Below the pieces are notes generated by a model. That model was not told where the DNA came from and did no database searches. It saw only the letters and a list, made by a program, of their open reading frames with translations. Of a stretch of DNA of 33,470 bases, positions 8,900 through 16,732 are shown one piece after another. Numbering within the stretch: the stretch's first letter is position 1; every line of letters starts with the position of its first letter. The position numbers and the translations under genes were made by a program. The DNA lies in NCBI GenBank assembly GCA_014238285.1, contig JABABK010000037.1:1-33470 (forward strand), written 5' to 3'. The stretch comes from Hellea sp. GTDB lineage: Bacteria > Pseudomonadota > Alphaproteobacteria > Caulobacterales > Maricaulaceae.

Positions 8900-8971
8900 T
8901 CGACGTATAAATGTTTATAGCTTTCCTGTAGTGCTCTGTCTTGTGCATTTATGAAGAACTAATACACCAAG

Positions 8972-9108
8972 ATGAAAACGAAACCGATCATAATTCTATT
9001 ACTACTGACCTTAATTTGAGCTGGTGAGTGTTTTTAGAAAAAAACAAACACGCAGAAGATATTGTCTGGATAAACGGTTCATTTGTGAGAGTGCCTGAAC
9101 ATAATTGA
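8972..9108 (+). pseudogene. Decayed, internally deleted copy of the following GspG-like gene
   Basis: The reading that begins at ATG 8972 gives MKTKPIIILLLLTLI, then stop, AGECF, stop, KKTNTQ. This parallels the start of the intact neighbour (MKKFLLLLILLLLLAAGGWYFLQ, then VNTKAQ). In another frame, 9055-9108 reads EDIVWINGSFVRVPEHN-stop, matching the neighbour's end (NDIVWADGYFVTWP), with the 12 bases GATATTGTCTGG identical. The middle, about 120 codons, is missing. It is best explained as a tandem duplicate that lost its interior and gained stop codons. Confidence 0.6.
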
Positions 9109-9193
9109 GCCCCAAAAGCGCAATTCTAGACTGCTTTACAAGCCAATCGAGTTTAATTAGCATTTAATGCAAGAATTATAATGGGGATTATCA

Positions 9194-9730
9194 ATGAAAA
9201 AGTTTTTACTCTTATTAATATTGTTACTGTTACTCGCGGCAGGTGGCTGGTATTTTTTACAAGTCAATACCAAAGCCCAAAAACAGACCGTGACTGATTT
9301 AAGAAATACAGGGACAGCTTGGATGTCTTGGTTGACCGATGAGTCTAGTAATCCAGAGTCTATTCCAGATTTAATAAAGAGTCAGGAAACAAGAGTGACA
9401 ATCGGGTTTGCAAAACATCATGTACCCACCAGCGGCACAGAATATAAAAAGCTGACCTACGCGGAAACAGTCAAAATATTGCGGCCGTCAGACACGTTTT
9501 TTTACATGCAAGATATACCCAAAACGGATGGGTGGGGACATGAGTTAGAGTATTACGTCAATGAGAATATATTGGATGCTGCGGTATTGCTAATACGTAG
9601 CCCCGGGAAAGATGGCGTGTTTTCCGGTAATTTTTATCAAGTACAACCTACCCCGGCCGAAGAATATGATAATGATATTGTCTGGGCAGATGGTTACTTC
9701 GTTACTTGGCCAGCACAACCCACTCCTTGA
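9194..9730 (+). CDS. Membrane-anchored GspG-like (pseudopilin-fold) protein
   Basis: 178 residues. An uncleaved N-terminal anchor of almost pure Leu/Ile (about 3-22) is followed by a soluble domain. The C-terminal half contains DGWGHELEYYV, LLIRSPGKDGVFSG and DNDIVWADGYFV. This order resembles the calcium-binding C-terminus of type II secretion major pseudopilins (PWG...Y...SxGxDG...DDI). However, the prepilin peptidase G-F-T-x-x-E motif is absent, so it is not a true pseudopilin. It stands alone, with no secretion genes nearby, and is preceded by a decayed paralogue. It is followed by a small hairpin (9739-9754). Function unknown; probably periplasm-facing. Confidence 0.75.
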   Translation: MKKFLLLLILLLLLAAGGWYFLQVNTKAQKQTVTDLRNTGTAWMSWLTDESSNPESIPDLIKSQETRVTIGFAKHHVPTSGTEYKKLTYAETVKILRPSDTFFYMQDIPKTDGWGHELEYYVNENILDAAVLLIRSPGKDGVFSGNFYQVQPTPAEEYDNDIVWADGYFVTWPAQPTP

Positions 9731-9738
9731 GTGCTGAT

Positions 9739-9754
9739 ATAACGGCTTCGTTAT
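9739..9754 (+). terminator. Small hairpin after the GspG-like gene
   Basis: ATAACG-GCTT-CGTTAT is a perfect 6-bp stem with a 4-base loop, nine bases after the stop codon. The following bases are only weakly T-rich (CTTACA), so its terminator function is uncertain. Confidence 0.3.
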
Positions 9755-9863
9755 CTTACAATCGCATATGTCTAGGAAGATAGTTGATGGCGTACGTCGG
9801 CACGACGAGACTATATGATGCCGAGATTGGCGATTATGGCCAAACCGCGGAGCCGCGGGGCAT

Positions 9864-9940
9864 TTTTGTGTGATTTTCGCGTTGAAAATGCTCGAAAGTG
9901 CAAGCACTTACTTGCGCTTTTCACCTGAACTCACACAAAA
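9864..9940. repeat. Nested inverted repeat between converging genes
   Basis: The outer arms TTTTGTGTGA (9864-9873) and TCACACAAAA (9931-9940) are perfect reverse complements. Inside, AAAGTGCAAG (9895-9904) pairs with CTTGCGCTTT (9911-9920), with one G-T pair and a 6-base loop. It sits in the 249-base gap between a rightward gene and the leftward alkB, where a bidirectional terminator would be expected. The rest of the gap (9755-9860) holds nothing recognisable except a doubled CCGCGG at 9845-9858. Confidence 0.45.
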
Positions 9941-9979
9941 TTGCGCCCGTTTTGACAATTCTTAAATCCTGACTAGAAC

Positions 9980-11101
9980 CTAAACCATATCTTTCGTCAG
10001 GACCTTACTCATGTCACCATCTACATTCGCGAGAACCAGTGGATCCATAACGCGCCGAAATAAAGGCGGGAAATAGGCCAAGACTGTCATGGTGCCATAC
10101 CCAAAAGGCAGCACCGGAACTTCTTTGAAGTTGCGCAGGTGTTGGTAGTGGCGTGACGGATGAGCGTGATGGTCTGAATGACGCGCCAGGTTATAGGAAA
10201 TCATATTCGTGAAGAGCTTGTTACTGTTCCAGCTATGGTGCGGCATGCAGGGCAGATATTTGCCGTCAGGACGGGTATCTCTTAAAAGGCCGTAATGGGC
10301 GTAGTAATTTTGAGATGTGAGGGCTGAAGCCGAAAATGCAGCGGCAATTATAAGATAAGGCACAACGATCCAGCCAAGCCATAGGATGACGGCAGCCCAG
10401 AGGAAGGCCGACATTGTGCTAGCCATTATCACTTCATTTTTGAGAGAAAAGCGGGAATAACCGCGTCTTGAAGCGCGCTTGCTTTCAAGCTTCCATGAGC
10501 GTTTCCATGCGCCTGGATATTCGCGCGTCATGAAGGCCCAATAGCTTTCGCCAAACCTTGCCGTAGCGTGATCGCGCGGGGTTGCTACATCACTATGATG
10601 ACCTTGATTATGCTCGACCCTGAAATGTCCGTAAAAGCCGGGTGCCAGCATCAATAGCGCAATCCATTTTGAGACTTTATCGGTCTTGTGACCTGTTTCA
10701 TGGCCTGAGTTAATGGCGTAGGCAAGGCCCCAACCATGGGAGATAGCCAGGCCGATATAGGCGCCTAGGGGTAAGTTTTGTGTCGCCACAAACCAAGCGC
10801 CGATCAGCCACGTTCCGTAAATAATCGGGAGAAGCGCATGAACCATGAAGCGATAAAACGGTGATATTTCATGTTCTTCTGCGCTCAGACCTAGAAGGTC
10901 ATTTTTGTCATCACCCATTAGGTGTTCGATAATTGGCATGATGAGGTAAATCATGACGGTGGGTGCCCATGCCATATACGGATTACCCGTGGCGAGCATA
11001 AGTCCAACTGCCATTAACGGCATTAAGGGGTAGGTTAGAGAGATCAGCCAAATATGTCTTTTGGCGCTCGGATTTGCTTCGAAATATGTCGTTAAGCTCA
11101 T
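9980..11101 (-). CDS. alkB: Alkane 1-monooxygenase (AlkB-type membrane di-iron hydroxylase)
   Basis: 373 residues with about six membrane helices. The histidine boxes are present: HETGHK (134-139), EHNQGHHSD (163-171) and ARHSDHHAHP (306-315). The AlkB signature NYxEHYGL reads NYYAHYGL (265-272), with Ala for Glu. Such enzymes hydroxylate terminal carbons of alkanes or related alkyl chains at the inner membrane, using electrons from rubredoxin. No rubredoxin or rubredoxin reductase gene is in the window. The ATG follows AGGAG at a good distance. The gene is divergent from a TetR gene across 112 bases that carry two operator-like palindromes and a consensus TTGACA, so control by that TetR is likely. 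Ring or xylene hydroxylases of the same superfamily are an alternative. Confidence 0.92.
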   Translation of the reverse strand: MSLTTYFEANPSAKRHIWLISLTYPLMPLMAVGLMLATGNPYMAWAPTVMIYLIMPIIEHLMGDDKNDLLGLSAEEHEISPFYRFMVHALLPIIYGTWLIGAWFVATQNLPLGAYIGLAISHGWGLAYAINSGHETGHKTDKVSKWIALLMLAPGFYGHFRVEHNQGHHSDVATPRDHATARFGESYWAFMTREYPGAWKRSWKLESKRASRRGYSRFSLKNEVIMASTMSAFLWAAVILWLGWIVVPYLIIAAAFSASALTSQNYYAHYGLLRDTRPDGKYLPCMPHHSWNSNKLFTNMISYNLARHSDHHAHPSRHYQHLRNFKEVPVLPFGYGTMTVLAYFPPLFRRVMDPLVLANVDGDMSKVLTKDMV

Positions 11102-11125
11102 GACAAAACTCCTGTGTTGAGTTTA

Positions 11126-11153
11126 CACATAATCTTATTGATAAAATTGTCAA
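11126..11153 (-). promoter_or_regulatory. Candidate alkB promoter
   Basis: Read leftward, TTGACA (complement of 11148-11153) and TATGTG (complement of 11126-11131) are 16 bases apart, just upstream of alkB. The -35 element is a perfect consensus and lies inside the left operator-like palindrome, so repressor binding there would block this promoter. Confidence 0.4.
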
Positions 11154-11177
11154 TAAGATTGTTGATAAAATTATCAT
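11131..11177. promoter_or_regulatory. Twin operator-like palindromes between alkB and tetR
   Basis: Two related near-palindromes, TTGATAAAATTGTCAA (11138-11153) and TTGATAAAATTATCAT (11162-11177), are centred 24 bases apart. The first is also the core of a perfect 11-bp inverted repeat (AATCTTATTGA at 11131-11141, TCAATAAGATT at 11150-11160). The arrangement fits cooperative binding of a TetR dimer pair that controls both divergent transcripts. Confidence 0.6.
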
Positions 11178-11213
11178 TATTGTTTTTTGCCCGTACCTCT
11201 ATATACAAGGTCT

Positions 11214-11783
11214 ATGAATCAAAACCCAAAATCGCGGCAACGATTAAGCCCTGAGCAAAGACGGTCTCAGTTGATCAATTTGGCCATGCAGGTCTTTGCC
11301 AAAGATGGCCTGGAACGAGCTGGCCATGGCGATATTGCTAAACTTGCTAGTGTTTCGACTGCGACTGTTTTCAACTATTTCCCGACCCGTGAAGACTTGG
11401 TTGAAGCTGTTTTGGAAGAAATTCGGGTGCACATTCGAACGATGTTTAATAATCTTGGAACGGCCAAAGCGGAAAATGCGATTGGCGTTAGAGTAATGGT
11501 CGCAGGATTTGATCAACTCATCAATACCCAACCAGATTTAGTTAAAGTGTTTCTGCGTTGGTCCGTGGCTTTCGGGCATGATATTCGCGAGGCTTACCTT
11601 AACTTTCAAGAAGAGCTTTTAGACTCTGTTTCCAGCCGTCTCATGAATGCCGGGCCTGACCGCTCTGATGGCCGTATTATATTAGGGTCGGCGCATATGT
11701 ACGCCCTCATGCGGCTTGACCGAACATCCGATGATGTGACTGAGAGATTTATTGAACGCTTACTGAGCGTTCTGGGGGAATAA
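11214..11783 (+). CDS. TetR/AcrR family transcriptional regulator
   Basis: 189 residues from ATG 11214, preceded by ACAAGG. A TTG at 11187 would add nine residues but has no ribosome-binding site and lies closer to the operators. The N-terminal helix-turn-helix includes AMQVFAKDGLERAGHGDIAKLASVSTATVFNYFPTREDLVEAVLEE, the classic TetR DNA-binding layout (about residues 19-65). The C-terminal ligand and dimerisation domain is unassigned. The stop overlaps the TonB receptor start as TAATG. Position and operators suggest autoregulation plus control of alkB and the receptor gene, possibly in response to an alkyl substrate (inference). Confidence 0.9.
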   Translation: MNQNPKSRQRLSPEQRRSQLINLAMQVFAKDGLERAGHGDIAKLASVSTATVFNYFPTREDLVEAVLEEIRVHIRTMFNNLGTAKAENAIGVRVMVAGFDQLINTQPDLVKVFLRWSVAFGHDIREAYLNFQEELLDSVSSRLMNAGPDRSDGRIILGSAHMYALMRLDRTSDDVTERFIERLLSVLGE

Positions 11784-13840
11784 TGCGAAAAATTATAATT
11801 TCCGTTGCGGCTTTGAGCTTTGCCATGCCTGCTGCATCGCAGGAAGTGATCACGGGGGGACAACGTATATCTGAAAGCCTGCAACAAGTACCGATAGCTG
11901 TTACGGCAGTCGACTTAGATCAATATATCTACGATGACGTGATAGTGACCGCAACGCGACAAAGCCAAGACCGTCTCAAATATCCAGCTGCAATTGAGGT
12001 TGTTGATGGTGATCGCCTTGAAGAACTCTCAGTTGTTCACGCTGCCGAAAGTCTAAACTCCATTCCGGGCGTTCATATTCACCGCGGGAGCGGGCTCGAG
12101 CATCTAACCTCTATTCGTTCGCCAATCTTGACGGGCGGCGCCGGGGCTGGATCATTTCTATATCTACAAGATGGCGTGCCATTACGCTCGGCAGGCTTTG
12201 CCAATGTAAACGGCCTGTTTGAAGCGCAAATGGAACTGGCGGGAAGCACTGAAGTTTTTAAGGGGCCGGGGAGTGTCCTATATGGCTCGAATGCTTTGCA
12301 TGGATTGATAAATGTTGTCTCACGCGCGCCGTACGGGAAACACCGCTATAAAATCATGGCCAATGATGATGGGTATCTGTCTTTTGATGGCCAGACATCG
12401 GGTGATCATCATATTGTTAGTTTAAGTCTGGCCCATGATAACGGATTTCGCGACGAGTCTGGTTATGATCAGCAAAAGCTCAGCGTGAGAGTGGATGATA
12501 CGTTGGGCGACTGGGATGTATCGTGGCAGGGAGGGTATCAAAACCTTAATCAGGAAACGGCCGGATTTATCCGAGGGGATGACGCTTACCGTGATGATGT
12601 TAGGTTCACAAATCCTAATCCCGAGGCTTACCGGGATTCGAGGTCTGCTCGGTCTCATTTGAAACTATCGAAATCACTCGATGAGGATAAATCGGTTCAG
12701 CTTATCCCTTACGCGCGCTGGACAGACATGGAATTTCTACGTCATTTCGTCCCGGGACAAGCCACAGAGAAAGTCGGCCATTGGAGCGTAGGTGCTCTGA
12801 ATACGCTTTACGGCAAAAACTATATCTTGGGATTTGATGCCGAATATACAAAAGGATTTCTCGATGAGTTCCAAACAGGCGCAAGCCGTTTCTCTTTCGT
12901 GCAAGGCGAGCATTATGATTACGACGTTGAGGCGATTACACTCGCGGCATACGGCGAATATGATTTTGCGCTTTCGCCGAAAACTGAACTGAACATTGGT
13001 GCACGGGCTGAATATGTCGATTATTCCTATGACAATAAAACCGATACTGGAACGTCGGGTAGATTCCGCCGCGTCGATGATCGCTCTGATGACTTCTTCA
13101 TAGTAACGCCAAAGATCACGTTAAGTCATGAGCTATCAGATGATGTTAATTTCTACGCTCGCGCGGTACGCGGTGCTCGCGCGCCTCAAGTTACTGATCT
13201 TTATTCTCTACAAACGCAACAAACGCCGGGCGAAATTAAAAGCGAAACTCTCGATAGCCTTGAAGCTGGATTTAAAGGCTCTATTGAAAATTTAGAATTC
13301 GAAGTTGCCGCCTACGCCATGCAAAAGGATAACTTCTTTTTCAGAAACAGTGACGGCTTTAATGTTACCAATGGTAAAACCAGTCATCGGGGTTTGGAAC
13401 TATCCGTTGTACTGCCAATCTCAGAGATTTTTGAAGTCTCCGGTAATATAAACCTAGCGCGACATGAGTATGATTTTACCGACTTGGTTGGATCAGCTTC
13501 AAGTTCTGTCACTAAAGGTGATCCTGTCGATTCAGCGCCAGATGTGTTTGGTCATGCTAAAATCAAAGCGAACCTGACGGCAGGTGTATCTACAGAGCTA
13601 GAATGGCGTCATATGGGAGACTATGCGCTCGACCCCGGTAATACAGAGTTTTACTCGGGCCATGATGTCATGGTTCTGCGCGGTCAATATAAAATTTCTG
13701 ACGCGGCTATTCTATTCGCCCGTATCGATAATTTATGGGATCAAGATTACGCTAACCGGGCCGATTTCTCTTTTGGCGCGGAGCGATATTTCCCGGGCAG
13801 GCCACGGACAATATTTTGGGGGATACGCGGGGAGTTCTAG
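11783..13840 (+). CDS. TonB-dependent outer membrane receptor
   Basis: 685 residues: signal peptide (1-19, ending AAS), plug domain to about 185, then a 22-strand barrel ending in the terminal Phe (GIRGEF). DDVIVTATRQS (51-61) serves as TonB box and plug start, and the plug contains SIPGVHIHRG, LYLQDGVPL, EVFKGPGSVLYGSNALHGLINVVSR. Residues 23-46 (ITGGQRISESLQQVPIAVTAVDLD) look like the plug start of a different TonB receptor, so the N-terminus carries a duplicated or grafted segment. The start overlaps the TetR stop (TAATG) behind GGGGGA. Substrate unknown. Linkage to alkB and the shared regulator suggests uptake of a lipid, alkane or related compound, but siderophore or vitamin uptake cannot be excluded. 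Confidence 0.93.
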   Translation: MRKIIISVAALSFAMPAASQEVITGGQRISESLQQVPIAVTAVDLDQYIYDDVIVTATRQSQDRLKYPAAIEVVDGDRLEELSVVHAAESLNSIPGVHIHRGSGLEHLTSIRSPILTGGAGAGSFLYLQDGVPLRSAGFANVNGLFEAQMELAGSTEVFKGPGSVLYGSNALHGLINVVSRAPYGKHRYKIMANDDGYLSFDGQTSGDHHIVSLSLAHDNGFRDESGYDQQKLSVRVDDTLGDWDVSWQGGYQNLNQETAGFIRGDDAYRDDVRFTNPNPEAYRDSRSARSHLKLSKSLDEDKSVQLIPYARWTDMEFLRHFVPGQATEKVGHWSVGALNTLYGKNYILGFDAEYTKGFLDEFQTGASRFSFVQGEHYDYDVEAITLAAYGEYDFALSPKTELNIGARAEYVDYSYDNKTDTGTSGRFRRVDDRSDDFFIVTPKITLSHELSDDVNFYARAVRGARAPQVTDLYSLQTQQTPGEIKSETLDSLEAGFKGSIENLEFEVAAYAMQKDNFFFRNSDGFNVTNGKTSHRGLELSVVLPISEIFEVSGNINLARHEYDFTDLVGSASSSVTKGDPVDSAPDVFGHAKIKANLTAGVSTELEWRHMGDYALDPGNTEFYSGHDVMVLRGQYKISDAAILFARIDNLWDQDYANRADFSFGAERYFPGRPRTIFWGIRGEF

Positions 13841-13872
13841 ACATTTGTCATAAACCACCCTAACTAGCCGCC

Positions 13873-14940
13873 ATGCATATACCAGATCAAAAATTAGCCC
13901 ATGTTGTTGAACGTTTCGAACATATCGAAGCGCGTATGGGCGCGACCATGGATAGCAATGAGATTGTCCAGCTTGGCAAAGATTATGCCGAGCTGAGACC
14001 CATAGCTGAAGGGGTTCGCAAACTGCAATCTGTCCGCGCGGAAATGGCAGATTTAGAGGCGATGCAGGACGACCCTGAAATGGCCGCCATGGTCAAAGAA
14101 GAGCTCCAAGCATTGAAAGATTCACTCCCTGCTATTGAGCATGAGGTTTCTCTCCTGCTGCTGCCAAAAGACAAAGATGATAACGCGTCTATTGTGCTTG
14201 AAGTTCGCGCCGGTACAGGCGGCGATGAAGCGGCTATATTTGCGGGTGATTTATTTCGTATGTATGCGCGCTATGCTCAGATCAATGGCTGGAAAGTCGA
14301 AATTGAAAACGAGTCTGTTGCCGATATGGGGGGGTATAAAGAAATCATAGCCTCTATTTCAGGTAACGGTGTTTATGGCCGCCTAAAATTTGAAAGCGGT
14401 GTCCACCGCGTGCAGCGTGTTCCCGTTACGGAAACACAGGGTAGAGTTCATACCTCAGCCGCGACCGTTGCTGTTTTGCCCGAACCCGAGGATATTGATA
14501 TTGGGTTCTCTATGGGCGATGTCCGGGTTGATACGATGCGCGCCTCTGGCGCGGGTGGTCAGCACGTTAATAAAACAGACTCGGCCGTTCGTATGACCCA
14601 TATTCCTACGGGCGTCGTGGTTGTTTGTGACGCTAAATCCCAACATATGAACCGGGCCAATGCCGAACGAATTCTTAAAATGCGTCTCTATGATATTGAA
14701 AAACAACGCATTGATGCTGAACGGGCAGATGAGCGCAAAGGGCAGGTTGGCTCTGGCGATCGTTCAGAACGGATTCGGACCTATAACTATCCTCAGGGCC
14801 GGGTCACTGATCACCGTATCGGGCTCACGCTTTATAAGCTCGACAAAATTGTTGCCGGCGACGAACTTGGCGATGTCGTCGATGCTCTAGGGGCCGAAGA
14901 TCAAGCCTCTCGCCTTGCCGCTATGGAGGCGGATGGCTAA
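13873..14940 (+). CDS. prfA: Peptide chain release factor 1
   Basis: 355 residues, a normal RF1 length. RF1 reads UAA and UAG stop codons and triggers peptide release. The codon-recognition loop is PVT (184-186, PxT as in RF1) within [18 protein letters not shown]. The catalytic GGQ is at 228-230 in [18 protein letters not shown]. The start is 32 bases after the TonB receptor stop, with no strong terminator between them. The stop overlaps the halogenase start (TAATG). In most bacteria prfA is followed by prmC, which methylates the GGQ glutamine; here prmC is absent from this position. Confidence 0.97.
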   Translation: MHIPDQKLAHVVERFEHIEARMGATMDSNEIVQLGKDYAELRPIAEGVRKLQSVRAEMADLEAMQDDPEMAAMVKEELQALKDSLPAIEHEVSLLLLPKDKDDNASIVLEVRAGTGGDEAAIFAGDLFRMYARYAQINGWKVEIENESVADMGGYKEIIASISGNGVYGRLKFESGVHRVQRVPVTETQGRVHTSAATVAVLPEPEDIDIGFSMGDVRVDTMRASGAGGQHVNKTDSAVRMTHIPTGVVVVCDAKSQHMNRANAERILKMRLYDIEKQRIDAERADERKGQVGSGDRSERIRTYNYPQGRVTDHRIGLTLYKLDKIVAGDELGDVVDALGAEDQASRLAAMEADG

Positions 14941-16451
14941 TGACGAATGCCTCTAAAACCAATATAGTCATCGTTGGCGGCGGAACAGCTGGCTGGATCA
15001 CAGCGGCAATGCTTGGGAGGTATTTGGGGCAGGTCGCCAATATATGTTTGATAGAATCTGATAAAATCGGAACCGTTGGGGTCGGCGAAGCGACCATTCC
15101 TTCAATCGTAAGCTTGAATAACCTATTAGGTCTAAATGAAGCCGAGATGATGAAGGCCTGCGGGGCGACCATGAAGCTTGGTATCCAATTTGAAAATTGG
15201 GGCAATATTGGCGAGCAGTATATGCACGCTTTTGGCTATGCGGGCGTCGATTTAAATGCGCTGCAATTTTATCATTATTGGCTAAAATCTCTGTCCGAAG
15301 GGCTTGAACCGGATTTTTGGGGTTTTTCGCCGAATTATCAGGCGGCCAAGGCCCATAAGTTTGACCATGTACCGCCAAATAAAAATGGTTTGTCTGGATT
15401 GCTTTATGCTTACCATTTTGATGCGGGCTTATATGCGCAGCATCTACGTCATGTTGCCGAGAGTCTCGGTGTTAAGCGTATTGAAGGCACAATAGTCGAC
15501 GTTCAACTCTCACCCGAAGCTGGCGATATAGAGTCTGTCGTATTAGAGGACGAAAAGGAAATCACTGGCGATCTGTTTGTGGATTGTTCGGGGTTTCGAG
15601 GATTGTTAATCGGAAAAGCTTTAGGGGTCAATTATCAAGACTGGAGCCACTGGCTGCCTTGTAACAGCGCTATCGCCGTTGCTAGTGAGAGAGCGGAACC
15701 ATTGCTGCCTTACACTAAGGCCATTGCCCATGACGCAGGCTGGCAATGGAGAATTCCGCTGCAACACCGCCTAGGTAATGGGCATGTCTATTGTGACCAA
15801 TATATGAGCTCTAACGAGGCGGAACGTATACTCAGAGATAACCTTGATAGTAAAATGATAGGGGAGCCAAAGCATCTGTCGTTTAAGACAGGACGACGGG
15901 AAAAGTTCTGGTATAAAAACTGTGTCGCCATAGGACTTTCAAGTGGATTTATGGAGCCATTAGAATCTACGTCAATACACTTGATCCAGAACCACGCTGC
16001 GAAACTCGTCGATTTGTTTTCTTCTTCCTCTGATTGGGACGTCAACGCCTTTGAATATAACAGACAGGCGATCATAGAATATGATCTTATTCGAGACTTT
16101 CTGATTTTACATTATAAGCAAACACGGAGGGATGACAGCGAATTTTGGCGCTATTGTAGACAGATGGAAATCCCGGATACGCTTTCTGAAAAGCTCGCTT
16201 TGTTTACGCAGGTGGCTAAACTAAGACGAGACCCGCAAGACTTATTTGATGAATCTAGTTGGTTTCAGGTTATGATTGGACAAGGTCTAATTCCTAAGAG
16301 TTTTCACCCAAGAGCAGCATCCGTGACCAAAGAAAGCCGGGAACAGATTTTCGGGCAAATCAAAACGTCCATAGCTAATGACATTTCTAACATGCCCGGT
16401 CATGCTGAATTTCTGAGACGTTACTGCCCCATTGATGAAACCATCGAATAA
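14940..16451 (+). CDS. Flavin-dependent tryptophan-halogenase-like protein
   Basis: 503 residues. The FAD-binding motif VIVGGGTAGW is at 10-19 and VGVGEATIPS at 46-55. The catalytic Lys falls at residue 79 (CGATMKLGIQFENW), the same number as in PrnA. The halogenase motif WxWxIP is WQWRIP (268-273), and the conserved acidic motif reads GFMEPLESTSIHL (337-349). These enzymes use reduced FAD, chloride or bromide and oxygen to halogenate indole or other aromatic rings. All hallmark residues are present, so it is probably active. No flavin reductase gene is nearby. It overlaps prfA (TAATG) and lies two genes after a TonB receptor. In marine Proteobacteria such genes often accompany TonB receptors, with unknown substrates. 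Confidence 0.92.
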   Translation: MTNASKTNIVIVGGGTAGWITAAMLGRYLGQVANICLIESDKIGTVGVGEATIPSIVSLNNLLGLNEAEMMKACGATMKLGIQFENWGNIGEQYMHAFGYAGVDLNALQFYHYWLKSLSEGLEPDFWGFSPNYQAAKAHKFDHVPPNKNGLSGLLYAYHFDAGLYAQHLRHVAESLGVKRIEGTIVDVQLSPEAGDIESVVLEDEKEITGDLFVDCSGFRGLLIGKALGVNYQDWSHWLPCNSAIAVASERAEPLLPYTKAIAHDAGWQWRIPLQHRLGNGHVYCDQYMSSNEAERILRDNLDSKMIGEPKHLSFKTGRREKFWYKNCVAIGLSSGFMEPLESTSIHLIQNHAAKLVDLFSSSSDWDVNAFEYNRQAIIEYDLIRDFLILHYKQTRRDDSEFWRYCRQMEIPDTLSEKLALFTQVAKLRRDPQDLFDESSWFQVMIGQGLIPKSFHPRAASVTKESREQIFGQIKTSIANDISNMPGHAEFLRRYCPIDETIE

Positions 16452-16494
16452 ATTCCCTCTTGTAACTCTCTTCAATAAAGCCCACATAGGATAA

Positions 16495-16656
16495 GACGGT
16501 TGCTGCGGACTTGGTGTTTGCCACTTATCCTAGGGACCTTAATCTATCCATAGGGAGCTGGCTCTGTCTGGACCGTGGTCCGTTTAATTCCGGCGCCCAC
16601 CTGTAAACACAGGTTCATGGGGATTCGACTGCCTTCACGGGTGTTGCGGTACCGTC
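16495..16656 (+). ncRNA. ssrS: Candidate 6S RNA
   Basis: A 162-base non-coding stretch with a rod-like fold. The ends GACGGT (16495-16500) and ACCGTC (16651-16656) are exact complements. CTTGGTG (16510-16516) can pair with CACGGG (16636-16641). CCTAGGGACC (16529-16538) pairs with GGTTCATGGG (16612-16621) with one mismatch. The loop side chain ACCTGT-AAAC-ACAGGT is a perfect hairpin. CGCCCACCTG...CAGGTTCA and GCCTTC resemble what I recall of alphaproteobacterial 6S RNAs. 6S binds and inhibits sigma70 RNA polymerase. A T-rich run (TTTTCCATTTTTT) follows as a possible terminator. Assigned from memory of the motif and fold, not from a covariance search. tmRNA was considered and does not fit. Confidence 0.5.
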
Positions 16657-16732
16657 ACTTTTCCATTTTTTGCGATTTTCCTACGGGCGTTAAGCCGAAT
16701 AAATTCAAGGGTGCCTTGGCACCGTCACTTTT
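16636..16732. repeat. Direct repeat: 3' end of the DMT gene duplicated 70 bases apart
   Basis: 16636-16662 and 16706-16732 match at 21 of 27 positions and share the 12 bases ACCGTCACTTTT. Read on the minus strand, the inner copy encodes the end of the DMT transporter (KVTVPRHP-stop) and the outer copy encodes KVTVPQHP-stop. Three of the four changed codons are synonymous. The outer copy overlaps the 3' end of the candidate 6S RNA. Confidence 0.6.

Noticed and set aside
9590-9907. Leftward 105-codon open frame opposite the GspG-like gene end
   Set aside because: It is antisense, ends within another gene, has no motifs and runs through hairpin sequence.
11187-11213. Upstream TTG start for the TetR gene
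   Set aside because: No ribosome-binding site; ATG 11214 has one and gives a normal TetR N-terminus.
16495-16656. tmRNA (GGGGATTCGAC resembles a tmRNA end)
   Set aside because: No tRNA-like acceptor stem, no CCA or T-arm, and no tag peptide reading; the long-range pairings suit a 6S-like rod better.
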